Source of the DNA: Bacteroides sp. 214
GTDB taxonomy: Bacteria > Bacteroidota > Bacteroidia > Bacteroidales > Bacteroidaceae
Assembly: GCF_010501015.1 (NCBI RefSeq)
Contig: NZ_QVML01000002.1
Coordinates: 1 to 64,000 of the forward strand
Length of the DNA: 64,000 bases
Direction of reading: 5' to 3'
Notes under the pieces: generated by a model
What the model saw: the letters and a program-made list of their open reading frames with translations, nothing else
Told to the model about the DNA's origin: nothing
Databases searched by the model: none
Shown here: positions 43,363 to 51,969 of the stretch, piece by piece
Layout of the letters: each line of letters begins with the position of its first letter
Position numbering within the stretch: position 1 is the stretch's first letter
Made by a program: the position numbers and the translations under genes

Positions 43363-45387
43363 TTACCACCAAATCTGTTTTCCGTCCTTATAGGTGAATA
43401 TTCGTTCTTCTTTTCCTTTCGTCTTATTCTTCAACCATAACAACGCGTTCCGGGGTACGTTGTTATAACTCAGACAGTTGGTAGTGGCGGTTTGCTCGCC
43501 CAATGAGACCCACCCTTCCTGAAAATAAAACAACTCATACAAGTCGCCCGGCTCAATCATGTTCTGGTCGCTCATGGGGCAGAAGGATACACCGGTTATG
43601 TACGCGTCGGGGTTACTGCCCAAGTCATAGCCAAACCAATAGCCTTTCAGGGGTACACCGGGTGTGTTGGTAATTCTGAAGAACGTAGAGTTGTCCTTAT
43701 CCATGCCACGCACGATAGATATTTCTTCAATATCGTGATAAATAAGTTTGCCGTTAATCTCTTGCTGTGTGGCATCCGTCAGTTCCTTTTTGCCCAAGAA
43801 TGCAAATTCTGCAAAGTTGGGATCTGCGTCTTTGCGGGCTACGAAGCGGATGTAACGATACTTGCCGGGATTGCTGAATGTAATCTGCTCTACACCTGTG
43901 GGTAGCTCTGTTATTTCGTGCAGAATGGTTTTGCTGCTGAAATCGGGTTTGTTCGACCCTTCAAATCGTCCGTTGAGGAAGAGGCTCCACCTGTCTGTCC
44001 AATGAAAAGTAAGTACGTATTTCCTTGTTAACCGAATGGTTTCCGTGGTGGTTTTATCGGCAATAATTTCGTGTACAATGTGGTTGTCGGTAACGTAGAA
44101 TGGCGATGAAATGGGGATGAGCGAGTCGTTCTCGTACCGGCAAGCGATATACACCAATTCATTATTCAGGTGTTCGAATAGTACCTTGCCGTGGCGTGGT
44201 TGTGCCACAGCAATGGGTTGCCAATCTTTTCCGGCAGCGAACGCACAGAGATAGATGGGTGAGCGGTGGGTAGTGGATATTTCGCGCGAAGCAAAAAGAC
44301 CATATTGTTCCGATACATCTTTGCGGTAGATGTTTTTGAAGAAGGAAGGAACTTCGTCCTTGCTACGGTTGAGCCAATCGATGTGTGCCTGCTGTACCTC
44401 GTAGCCCGACCGGAATACTTTGGGTACTTTCTTAACCGAATCTACGCGGTAGGAGAAGGTGTTGATGTCGTAGTTGTGGTTTTTTTGATAAAAGCGGGAG
44501 GCATCAATGGTGCCAAACAGTTTAAGTGTCTGTTCTTTGTGTGTTAGCGAAAAAGTAGAATCATTACGAACATAAGACACCCATGAGTGCCCGGTGGAAT
44601 TAAAGTTTCCCCAAAAGGGGGTATGGTCATATACAGCGGGAATGCCAAGTGCCCGCAGTACGTTTACCAGATACATCGAGCGATTATCGCAACTGCCGTG
44701 TTGTATCTTGTCTGCCAACAGCGCATCTATTCCATACGGATAGGCGTTGTTTGACTTCTTAAACTCTGTCAACACCTTATTGTATATACTAACAAAGGCG
44801 GCTTCGGAAGATTTCACATCTGTAATTGCCGGTAGGAACTTTGCTCGTAAATCTTTGCGCCAGTTAGACAGCGGTTCGTCGCTCGCACGATAGGGCAAAA
44901 TGTATTTGCAAAATGCTTCGAAGGCTATCTCGTTATGCCACGGAGCATTTTGCCACGCATCGAATGCCTCATCTATATTTTCTATTAAATAATCTGCGGT
45001 AATAACCGAAGAATCATAAATAAACCGCGACACTCCTGTTCTGGAAACGCTTGGCTGTGCAGATAATTCTGTCCAGATAGTGTCGTGCTGGTACCTGAAT
45101 AGGGTGGGAGCTGCAAAAACAGCTTCCCTGTACTCATCCATAATGGGCGTGTACGAATAACCATGAAACATGTTTTCAATCAAAAAACAAGCCGCCCGAT
45201 ACTTTAATGTATCGGCAGGGCTTGCTTTGTAATGATTAAGAACGCTCTCCAACTCTCCCTGATTTGTCGCTGCGTGCGATAGCGCCTGTTCCAAACGCGA
45301 TGTGTTGCGGTGACACGAAGCAAGGAGTATTGTTGCGGTAAACAATAGTATAAGAAAGGAGGGGGGAAGGGTAGCGCGTGTTGTCAT
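43363..45387 (-). CDS. Transglutaminase-like domain lipoprotein
   Basis: Lipoprotein of 674 aa (lipobox LLASC, Cys25). The central transglutaminase-like fold has a complete triad: Cys233 in QHGSCDNRSMYL, His267 in FNSTGHSWVSYVR and Asp295 in LFGTIDASRFY. The C-terminal part (about 380-674) is beta-rich and may bind glycans or peptides. Such enzymes can be transglutaminases or, more often in bacteria, cysteine proteases/peptidases. It begins 10 bp after the second NVEALA peptide and shares its operator promoter, so it probably acts on that peptide or its receptor. Confidence 0.85.
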   Translation of the reverse strand: MTTRATLPPSFLILLFTATILLASCHRNTSRLEQALSHAATNQGELESVLNHYKASPADTLKYRAACFLIENMFHGYSYTPIMDEYREAVFAAPTLFRYQHDTIWTELSAQPSVSRTGVSRFIYDSSVITADYLIENIDEAFDAWQNAPWHNEIAFEAFCKYILPYRASDEPLSNWRKDLRAKFLPAITDVKSSEAAFVSIYNKVLTEFKKSNNAYPYGIDALLADKIQHGSCDNRSMYLVNVLRALGIPAVYDHTPFWGNFNSTGHSWVSYVRNDSTFSLTHKEQTLKLFGTIDASRFYQKNHNYDINTFSYRVDSVKKVPKVFRSGYEVQQAHIDWLNRSKDEVPSFFKNIYRKDVSEQYGLFASREISTTHRSPIYLCAFAAGKDWQPIAVAQPRHGKVLFEHLNNELVYIACRYENDSLIPISSPFYVTDNHIVHEIIADKTTTETIRLTRKYVLTFHWTDRWSLFLNGRFEGSNKPDFSSKTILHEITELPTGVEQITFSNPGKYRYIRFVARKDADPNFAEFAFLGKKELTDATQQEINGKLIYHDIEEISIVRGMDKDNSTFFRITNTPGVPLKGYWFGYDLGSNPDAYITGVSFCPMSDQNMIEPGDLYELFYFQEGWVSLGEQTATTNCLSYNNVPRNALLWLKNKTKGKEERIFTYKDGKQIWW

Positions 45388-45397
45388 GTGGCAAAAT

Positions 45398-45613
45398 TTA
45401 TCTATAGAGGTAAACTTTGTACACTTTAATGTTGCCTCTAGGACAGTCTACGGAACCTGTTCCAGCGCAAAATCCATCATTCTCTCCATTTGCTAATGCC
45501 TCTACATTAGATAATAACACCTTGTTTGATTTGTTTTGCTTGTTTAAGGAAAAACAGCTAATAGCAATAACTAATATTACTATGCCTACAAAATACAATT
45601 TGATTTTTTTCAT
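45398..45613 (-). CDS. NVEALA family secreted peptide precursor, short form
   Basis: Precursor of 71 aa. A hydrophobic N-terminus (KLYFVGIVILVIAISC) is followed by a lysine/asparagine linker and KVLLSNVEALA (N36-A41). The 30-residue tail starting NGENDG has two cysteines (about residues 49 and 57) and ends with basic and aromatic residues (KVYKVYLYR). AISC just before the linker could be a weak lipobox, an alternative to plain signal-peptide export. Transcribed from the operator promoter at 45643-45701, together with the transglutaminase-like gene. It is divergent from the membrane regulator. Confidence 0.88.
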   Translation of the reverse strand: MKKIKLYFVGIVILVIAISCFSLNKQNKSNKVLLSNVEALANGENDGFCAGTGSVDCPRGNIKVYKVYLYR

Positions 45614-45642
45614 TAGTTCTTATTTTTAGTTATTTTTGCAGG

Positions 45643-45701
45643 TAAAGTTAGTTGTACTGTCAAGAAATAGCAAATTTTTTGCCTCACAACTTGCCTCACA
45701 A
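45643..45701 (-). promoter_or_regulatory. Operator-promoter of the short NVEALA peptide unit
   Basis: On the minus strand: TTGTGA (45696-45701), 12 bp further TTGTGA (45684-45689), each continuing GGCA, then 9 bp, TTTG (45671-45674), 20 bp and TAACTTTA (45643-45650; one mismatch to TAnnTTTG). The spacing is identical to the other three operator promoters. It lies 36 bp before the regulator gene, so the regulator may also control its own expression. Confidence 0.82.
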
Positions 45702-45737
45702 TATAAAATTGAACAAACAATAAACACATAAATAACG

Positions 45738-46793
45738 ATGAAACCGCTCTATTTAATCTATTTTACTGTTGCTTGCATAGTATGCTCCTTGTATTATTAC
45801 ATATATGCATGCTTCTCAATTTCAAAAGATGCAGAACAGATGTTACCCGCTTTGTTTGAACAATCGCAACGTACTTATGTCGAAAAAGAAATGTTACGCA
45901 CACACTTATGTGATTTTTCTAAATTTGATCCAAAAAATTTGGGAAAAAGGAAGAAGGCGAAAGCAGTATATGCTGATACAACTTTTTTTTATATGACCAC
46001 AATTGTTGATAAAAATACATCTAATAATAGAGCGGTTCAAACATATTTAATTGATACAGAAGCATTATCGGTAGATGACCTAAATTTAATTTTCGATAGT
46101 ATCTGCCATTCTCACGAGCTATATGTTAAATCTTCTGTTGGAGTAACCGCTTCTTTCTATACAAAAGCCAATTTGTTAAGTCGTGATACAACTAATATGC
46201 GAATTAACCAACGGGCAAGTGTCGAAAAGCAAGGTGATTATGAAGATATTAACTATACAGCTTATATACAACTAACTCCCTATACCTATTGGAGGGCAAT
46301 GCCCAAAGGAGTTCTTTATACTACCATTGGCGTTTTATTAATGGTATTCATTATTTATAGGATACAAGAATATAAGAAGCACCAAAAGAACGAAGACGAT
46401 ACAATATTACCGAGTAACCAGACTTATTGGCTGGGCGATTGTGTTATTGATTTTGAGAAAAGAACAATAACTACTGCTGAGCATGAAATTGTTAAACTAT
46501 CGGCAAGGAGCAATCGGTTACTTGAATTGTTTCTTCTCGCACCCGATTATTGTGTGATGAAAGAGGATATAATAACAGAATTGTGGAGTAAAAGTGCACC
46601 TGAAAGTGCGGCAAAGAACATGACAACTAACATAAATAGACTTAGGAATATGTTGAAGGCTAAAACGGCATACACTATAAGAGTAAGCAATAATAAAGAA
46701 AATTTTTATATCCTTGAGTTGCAGCAAGAAGAGTCTACCTCAGTCGAAATTTTAGAATCGGCTGATCCTGATTCACATCCGTTGCCAGCATAA
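45738..46793 (+). CDS. ToxR-like membrane-anchored winged-helix regulator
   Basis: Protein of 351 aa. A first transmembrane helix (about 5-26), an extracytoplasmic domain of about 165 residues and a second transmembrane helix (about 192-208) precede a cytoplasmic C-terminal OmpR/PhoB-type winged helix (about 230-330; WLGDCVIDFEKRTITTAEHEIVKLSARSNRLLELFLL and PESAAKNMTTNINRLRNML). Such proteins bind DNA while embedded in the membrane, usually as tandem dimers on direct repeats, which fits the TTGTGA pairs nearby. The periplasmic domain could sense an NVEALA peptide or a propeller lipoprotein. The last 59 bp overlap the convergent TolB-like gene. Confidence 0.85.
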   Translation: MKPLYLIYFTVACIVCSLYYYIYACFSISKDAEQMLPALFEQSQRTYVEKEMLRTHLCDFSKFDPKNLGKRKKAKAVYADTTFFYMTTIVDKNTSNNRAVQTYLIDTEALSVDDLNLIFDSICHSHELYVKSSVGVTASFYTKANLLSRDTTNMRINQRASVEKQGDYEDINYTAYIQLTPYTYWRAMPKGVLYTTIGVLLMVFIIYRIQEYKKHQKNEDDTILPSNQTYWLGDCVIDFEKRTITTAEHEIVKLSARSNRLLELFLLAPDYCVMKEDIITELWSKSAPESAAKNMTTNINRLRNMLKAKTAYTIRVSNNKENFYILELQQEESTSVEILESADPDSHPLPA

Positions 46794-47784
46794 TTCCTTC
46801 GGCTTCGTCTACATAGATACCATATATAAATGCATCGAGCACATATTTTCTTACCGGCTCGCCTGTTAAGGTAAATACATATACATACTTGCCACCATCA
46901 ATATGCTCTTTCTGTTGAGACATTTCTTTGAATGTTCGTCCGTGGAATACAGCATAAATGTATCTTTCTGTTATCTGGATATCGCTAAATCCCATAATAC
47001 CTGTGGGCACGGCATAGTTGTCTGATAAGCGGAACTCCGGTTCGCCCCCAAAACCCTCCAAAGTGATGTGTGTAGTGTCGTTCAAATGAAGAATTTCCAG
47101 AACTTCGCCAAGTTGCGTTACTGCTGCGATGGTATGATTTGCCGGGTTGTAATCGATAAAACTTCGCCATGCTTGTGCCAGTGCCGGGTTTTGTAATTTG
47201 GAGTTATTTACGTTTTTGCTTGGAATTGTACCTATTTGATTTACCATTTTTCCCGCATGGTCTGCTTGGTTCAAACGTTTCTTGCCGGAATAATCGGGGA
47301 TGATAAACAACTCGCCCGTTATGGCAAAATCCAACGGACGTAAGAATTTCTCTTCGAGCGTTATTTGTTGCGTAAGGATTACGGAGTCTCGCGAAGTGTT
47401 GAAACGAAATTCGCTCAACTCCCTCTTGTTGGCATCCAGTGCCCATACCGCATCGCCTTGTATGCGGAAGTTCTCGGCAGAGAGCATCTCTCTCGGTGCG
47501 TTGCCACGTTTACCAAAAGCCGATAGATGTTTGAATTCGGGGTAGGTGAAAAGGTGAAAGTAGTAATCAATGTTGTGTAAGTCCATAACAATAGCTCTAT
47601 CGCCAGCTATACGTATCCTGAACGGGTAGCGAAAAACAGCCGTATCGAGCTCTATTGTTTGCGATCGCAACTGAATGGTTTCGGGAAACTCAAATGCCAC
47701 CCTCTTCTCTTGCCGACAGGCAGAGAAAGCAGCAATAAGTAGAAGCATTGCTATTACACAGAAACTATTAGGAGTATTGCTCAT
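46735..47784 (-). CDS. TolB-like (BF3164-type) beta-propeller lipoprotein
   Basis: Lipoprotein of 349 aa with lipobox FSAC (Cys at about residue 23). The propeller signatures include IRIAGDRAIVMDLHNIDYYFHLF, LSAFGKRGNAPREMLSAENFRIQGDAVWALD and the C-terminal FIYGIYVDEAEGIMLATD-type blade. Paralogous in type to the protein at 36989. Its 3' end overlaps the regulator on the other strand by 59 bp. Upstream lies a 22-bp repeat array rather than the TTGTGA operator, so regulation may differ. Confidence 0.78.
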   Translation of the reverse strand: MSNTPNSFCVIAMLLLIAAFSACRQEKRVAFEFPETIQLRSQTIELDTAVFRYPFRIRIAGDRAIVMDLHNIDYYFHLFTYPEFKHLSAFGKRGNAPREMLSAENFRIQGDAVWALDANKRELSEFRFNTSRDSVILTQQITLEEKFLRPLDFAITGELFIIPDYSGKKRLNQADHAGKMVNQIGTIPSKNVNNSKLQNPALAQAWRSFIDYNPANHTIAAVTQLGEVLEILHLNDTTHITLEGFGGEPEFRLSDNYAVPTGIMGFSDIQITERYIYAVFHGRTFKEMSQQKEHIDGGKYVYVFTLTGEPVRKYVLDAFIYGIYVDEAEGIMLATDVNQDQPILKFRLR

Positions 47785-47836
47785 GATTCCGGATTGTATT
47801 AGATGAAACTATTATTGTTTTTCTCATTTGTTTTTG

Positions 47837-47914
47837 CCATGTTGAGAATTTATTCTCAACATGGCGAGTATTCGTTCTCAACAAGGCGAGTATTTGTTCT
47901 CAACATGGTGAGAA
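47837..47914. repeat. 22-bp-period array (array D)
   Basis: CTCAACA(T/A)GG(C/T)GAG units start at 47855, 47877 and 47899, exactly 22 bp apart. An inverted copy just before (CCATGTTGAGAA) makes a dyad TTGAGAATTTATTCTCAA. It lies about 55 bp upstream of the TolB-like lipoprotein gene and may influence its expression. Confidence 0.7.
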
Positions 47915-48040
47915 TAAATAATGTATATATGTTAAGATTCATATGCAATATTCGCTAAAATTCTTAATATATGCAAGGACTTTTTCAGGAAGCTTACCAT
48001 CGGGCTATGTGCTCTTTATAAAGTTATGATGTGTGGGGTT

Positions 48041-48281
48041 GAATCCGCTACGGGATTCATTCATTAACTTACTCACTGCCACGGGTTTCCCCCGTGGTTA
48101 TCCATATTCAGCCCCGAAGGGGCAACCATGGGGAAGGATAAACACTTCATACATAACTATTCGATAATAAAGTGTAGACTACGGCATTGGCTAACCAAAC
48201 CCCGTAGGGGTGCAATGTCTATAACCACGGGTGAAACCTGTGGAAGCAAATATCACCCATCCACAACCCTGTAATGGGGTT
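48041..48281. repeat. REP-like cluster of six short GC-rich hairpins
   Basis: Short perfect or near-perfect stems occur in a row: GAATCC/GGATTC (48041-48058), CCACGGG/CCCGTGG (48079-48097), GCCCC-GAA-GGGGC (48111-48123), ACCCC-GTA-GGGGT (48199-48211), CCAC-type (48225-48243) and AACCC/GGGTT-type (48265-48281). The ACCCC-GTA-GGGGT type is common in intergenic DNA of Bacteroidetes and resembles REP elements mobilised by REP-associated transposases. No transposase is present. The 540-bp stretch 47785-48324 holds only this and array D. Confidence 0.65.
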
Positions 48282-48324
48282 GAACTCATACATCACAAAA
48301 CTAAAACCGGAGGCATTGACGGAA

Positions 48325-49494
48325 TTAATTCTTCTTCAAATAATACTTCATAATAATAGGATTTTGATCTTCATCCCATTCAAGTGAGATATTATTCTCT
48401 TTTCTTATTTGGTCATTCAAATAACTATCTATCACTCGCATGCTCATGGGACATGGATAGATGAAGTCTTCTGTAGCATGGGCGTAATTGGGGAAACACA
48501 CACCTTCCTTAAACAGGCTGAACTTAATCTGTTTGCCAGTTGCTTTGTTGTGAATAACCGTAATGTTTCTCTGTTCTTTCCAAAACATGAAATTTGCAAG
48601 ATAGAATGAAGACGTTTCTGTGTTTGTTCCCAAACTAAAGATGTGGTTTTCTTTGAATGATTTACTTTCAATGAAGTTTTTCCATTCTTCTGCCGACTGC
48701 GTTAAGTCCAGATCCTTTTTTAGATCGAAATTATATTTCCCAAAGTCCCATGTATAGCGCGGCTTAAAAGAATCTCTCGTTATGCTGTAAACTGTATGAG
48801 TGAATGATTGCGTGAAAGTGGCTTCTCCTTCTTGTCTGTTCTCGAAACACGAGAAAGGACTTACAATTCCGGACTTGAAATAGATATCTTTAGGGATGTT
48901 GTAGTATTCGCCAGTTTTTTCGTTGCTGCAACAATCAAACACCTCAAGATTATTCTCCCTTACGTGATTGTGAAATACTCTTGTACAGGCATCTATAATG
49001 GCAAAGCTATGAATAACTCTTCCTTCGGGAGTAACTATCTTTTCGATGAAATTGAAGTTCAAATCATAGCAAAATACTCCTTGCATTGGACTGAGTAATT
49101 CTATGTTATTGGTGAATTTATTGATGGCGAAGTCGCTAATGGAAGAGTATTCACCAGGTCCGTTTCCTACTTTACAGAGCTTACTCAGGTACTTGCCGTT
49201 TGCGTCAAAAAGAAATATCGTTTGTTGTGGTCTGTCGAAAACAAAAATGGAGTCGTTGTGAAACACAATCTTCCATATTGTGCGTATCAACGATTCTTCG
49301 GTCGTTTCCAATTGGATAACCGACACCCGATCGAAAATGTCGTAAAAAGAAACCTCATCATCCGGAGCATCTAAATTTACTGTTAGAATCTCTTCGGAAT
49401 CCGTAGCGATACCCTTTTTGTTCTTCTCTTGGCAAGAGTAGCAGCATAACAATCCAATTAGTAGGATAGCTGTTGTTTTTAATCTTTGGTTCAT
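48325..49494 (-). CDS. 6-bladed beta-propeller lipoprotein
   Basis: Lipoprotein of 389 aa (signal MNQRLKTTAILLIGLLCCYSC, lipobox). Typical opening strand FYDIFDRVSVIQLETTEESLIRTI and blade FLFDANGKYLSKLCKVGNG-PGEY match the protein at 39719. C-terminal blade near PNYAHATEDFIYPC. It begins 21 bp after the MG2/plug gene and is likely the last gene of that unit, driven from the operator promoter at 54438. The family name describes the fold only. Confidence 0.85.
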   Translation of the reverse strand: MNQRLKTTAILLIGLLCCYSCQEKNKKGIATDSEEILTVNLDAPDDEVSFYDIFDRVSVIQLETTEESLIRTIWKIVFHNDSIFVFDRPQQTIFLFDANGKYLSKLCKVGNGPGEYSSISDFAINKFTNNIELLSPMQGVFCYDLNFNFIEKIVTPEGRVIHSFAIIDACTRVFHNHVRENNLEVFDCCSNEKTGEYYNIPKDIYFKSGIVSPFSCFENRQEGEATFTQSFTHTVYSITRDSFKPRYTWDFGKYNFDLKKDLDLTQSAEEWKNFIESKSFKENHIFSLGTNTETSSFYLANFMFWKEQRNITVIHNKATGKQIKFSLFKEGVCFPNYAHATEDFIYPCPMSMRVIDSYLNDQIRKENNISLEWDEDQNPIIMKYYLKKN

Positions 49495-49515
49495 AGTGTT
49501 TATTGTTTATTCTCT

Positions 49516-51936
49516 TTATTCTTCTCCTATTTTTATCTTCTTCACCGCTCTTACTATCAATCCCTCTTTGGTTATCCCTTCAATAATAACCGTATAGGTT
49601 GTATAATAATCTGCCGAATAGAAATCGAAGGAAGCTTTCCCCTCTTCGTCTGTTATTACATCGGGTTTCCAGAAGAGAGTAGTACGAATATCAACCGCAT
49701 CATGGTCTGGTATCTTCGTGTCATAGCGAGGCGCATAAAATGCCACCGGCTTTTGTAAGCCGAGTGGGGTTATGGTTTTGATGTTAAATTGTGCAGGTGG
49801 TTCTCTATCCTCTGGACCTTTAGTGATAATGCTTATTACACCACCTGCACCTGACATGCCGAAAATAGCAGCATCGGGACCTTTGTAAATATCAATGCGA
49901 TGTATTTCGTGAGCAGGTATGTCATTGATTTTGAACTCCGAATCCTGTTGAAATCCATCGACATAGAAAATGGCTAATACGTTAAAGCCACTTGATCGTA
50001 TAATGACATTTTCATTTTCATCTATTCTTACGCCTGCTATGCCTGCAAGAAGTTGTGTTGCCTTAGGTGCATTTTTCTTTTTTATGTATTCGCTGTCTAA
50101 TACATGAGTCGATATTTTTGCAAACCATGGTAGGTTATCTTTCGATTTATCTACTTTCCTTGCTGTGACTACCACTTCGTTGAGTTGAATGCTGCGCATT
50201 TTCTCGTTATAAGCATGTTCTCGTTGCATAACTTTGGGCGCATGGGAGGTGTGGTTGGCAAACGTGGTAATCTCTTCCTTGCGATGAGGCAATTTCTTTA
50301 GTCTTGGATAGGTTGTCTTGTCTAGCAGTAGCTCTACGGTTTTCTTCCCTTTATTGCTTAAAGCTTGCACTGCATAAGTGGTGCTATCAGGAAGTTCAAA
50401 GCCAATAAAACAAAATCTTCCGTTTTCATCGGTTAATGCTTTACCGGTTACATTTCCCTTATAAGCGAAAAAGTTTACCTCGGTTTTTACCACCGGATGA
50501 TTTGACACCAACGTTTTTACCATCCCCGATATTGTTTGGCTAACTTCTACTTCTATGGTAGGTTCTGCGAACTCCCCTTTTACTACTTTGGGAATGTCAT
50601 AGCGTCTCCACCCATGTGTCAGCATCAGGCAATCAAGTGCTTGTAAGCGTTCGGCATCATTGTTTTCAAAATAATAACCGGGTGATGCTATGTAGCCTTT
50701 TAACTCCGAAGTCAGCAACAGGCTGGAGAGTATGGTGGGAGCTGTGCCATCATACACAATATCTTCATCATCGGTTATGGCAACAGATAGGTTGGAGAGT
50801 AGGGGAATAGCCTCTTTGCCTGACACTGATAGCTCGCAAGAAATAAGTTCCCGCTTGTCATAGACTGTTTTGTTCGTGGAAAAATCTACCGTAGTTGTTT
50901 CGTAGTTCTTGGAGAAAAAGAGGCGTTCGCTTAGCGGGTTCAGATGTTCATCGAGCAAGAGGAACTGAATAACTCCCGCAGGTAGTTGGTCGAGACGGAA
51001 AGAGATTGCCTTCTCTTCGTTCCATTCTTCAAAACAAAACAATTCGCCTTTGCTGTGTGCCAATAGATAATGTTTCTCTTGTCTGTTTGCTTCTGCAGCA
51101 CGTAGCTTATTCAGGTATAACATATTTTTTCGTGCGGTGCAGCTAAGCGCAAAAACGTTAGGCTGTGCTGCAGGTAGTTTAAATGTTTTGCTTATTCCTT
51201 GGTGGTTGGTGCAACGCAGTGAATATGTTTCGCCCGGTTTGCTAAAGAGCGAGAAGGTTCCCATGCCTTCGTGCAGGGTGTTTACTTCCAATACCTCCTT
51301 ACCGCTACTGTCTATTACCCAGCCTGTTATTATCTCTGCATTGCCATCTTCGTTCAGTGCTTTGAACGCTACCATACTTCGCTCGCCTGCTAGTATATTT
51401 CCTCCCTCGGGGAAAAAGTACACTTCATAGTCTTTGTTTTTTGCTGGCTTTTTATTTTTGGAGTCTTCTTCTTTTTCTTCACGTACTTTTACACTGGGTA
51501 CTACATGAATTTTCTTCCGAAAGAAATACTCCTTTCCTTGGTTCTCCATGTATTTGGTGTAGGCACAGAGAGTATATGCCCCTGCGGGAGCTGCTGTTGG
51601 TAGCGTGATGTAGCCGTGATACATATCGTTTTGCGGAGCAATCATCACACGTTGTATCAAGGTGTCGGCTGGTGCTATGAGTTCTACATATACATACCTG
51701 CTTTGCTGCATATATTGATGGTGATAGGCATCCACAAGGTATGCTTTGAACCATATCTTTTCGGCAGGGGAGTATAATTCCCTGTCGGTATGCAGGTGTA
51801 CTTTCTCTTGCGGATAGGTGTTGAGCTGAATGGCAAAGTTGTTGGCTATGCTGTCGCGCAGATTATCGATGGGTTGCTGGGCGTAGGCTGCCTGCAAAAA
51901 CAGAAGAGTTAGTAGGAGTGTTGAGTAGTGTTTCAT
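49516..51936 (-). CDS. MG2-like/TonB-plug outer-surface protein, copy 2
   Basis: Exported protein of 806 aa with a signal peptide (1-19, ending AYAQQ). An MG2-type macroglobulin domain follows (about 40-130; PQEKVHLHTDRELYSPAEKIWFKAYL). Further beta-sandwich domains include a carboxypeptidase-regulatory-like domain (about 470-530). A TonB-receptor plug (about 610-720) has ATQLLAGIAGVRIDENENV, FYVDGF, EIHRIDIYKGPDAAIFG and GAGGVISI. The C-terminal PDVITDEEGKASFDFY segment is macroglobulin-like. There is no 22-strand barrel. The plug here is a good match to true TonB plugs. Tandem paralogue of the gene at 51970; probably co-transcribed. Function unknown. Confidence 0.82.
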   Translation of the reverse strand: MKHYSTLLLTLLFLQAAYAQQPIDNLRDSIANNFAIQLNTYPQEKVHLHTDRELYSPAEKIWFKAYLVDAYHHQYMQQSRYVYVELIAPADTLIQRVMIAPQNDMYHGYITLPTAAPAGAYTLCAYTKYMENQGKEYFFRKKIHVVPSVKVREEKEEDSKNKKPAKNKDYEVYFFPEGGNILAGERSMVAFKALNEDGNAEIITGWVIDSSGKEVLEVNTLHEGMGTFSLFSKPGETYSLRCTNHQGISKTFKLPAAQPNVFALSCTARKNMLYLNKLRAAEANRQEKHYLLAHSKGELFCFEEWNEEKAISFRLDQLPAGVIQFLLLDEHLNPLSERLFFSKNYETTTVDFSTNKTVYDKRELISCELSVSGKEAIPLLSNLSVAITDDEDIVYDGTAPTILSSLLLTSELKGYIASPGYYFENNDAERLQALDCLMLTHGWRRYDIPKVVKGEFAEPTIEVEVSQTISGMVKTLVSNHPVVKTEVNFFAYKGNVTGKALTDENGRFCFIGFELPDSTTYAVQALSNKGKKTVELLLDKTTYPRLKKLPHRKEEITTFANHTSHAPKVMQREHAYNEKMRSIQLNEVVVTARKVDKSKDNLPWFAKISTHVLDSEYIKKKNAPKATQLLAGIAGVRIDENENVIIRSSGFNVLAIFYVDGFQQDSEFKINDIPAHEIHRIDIYKGPDAAIFGMSGAGGVISIITKGPEDREPPAQFNIKTITPLGLQKPVAFYAPRYDTKIPDHDAVDIRTTLFWKPDVITDEEGKASFDFYSADYYTTYTVIIEGITKEGLIVRAVKKIKIGEE

Positions 51937-51969
51937 AATTAGTATTTTATGTTTATTAAGAGTGTTTCT

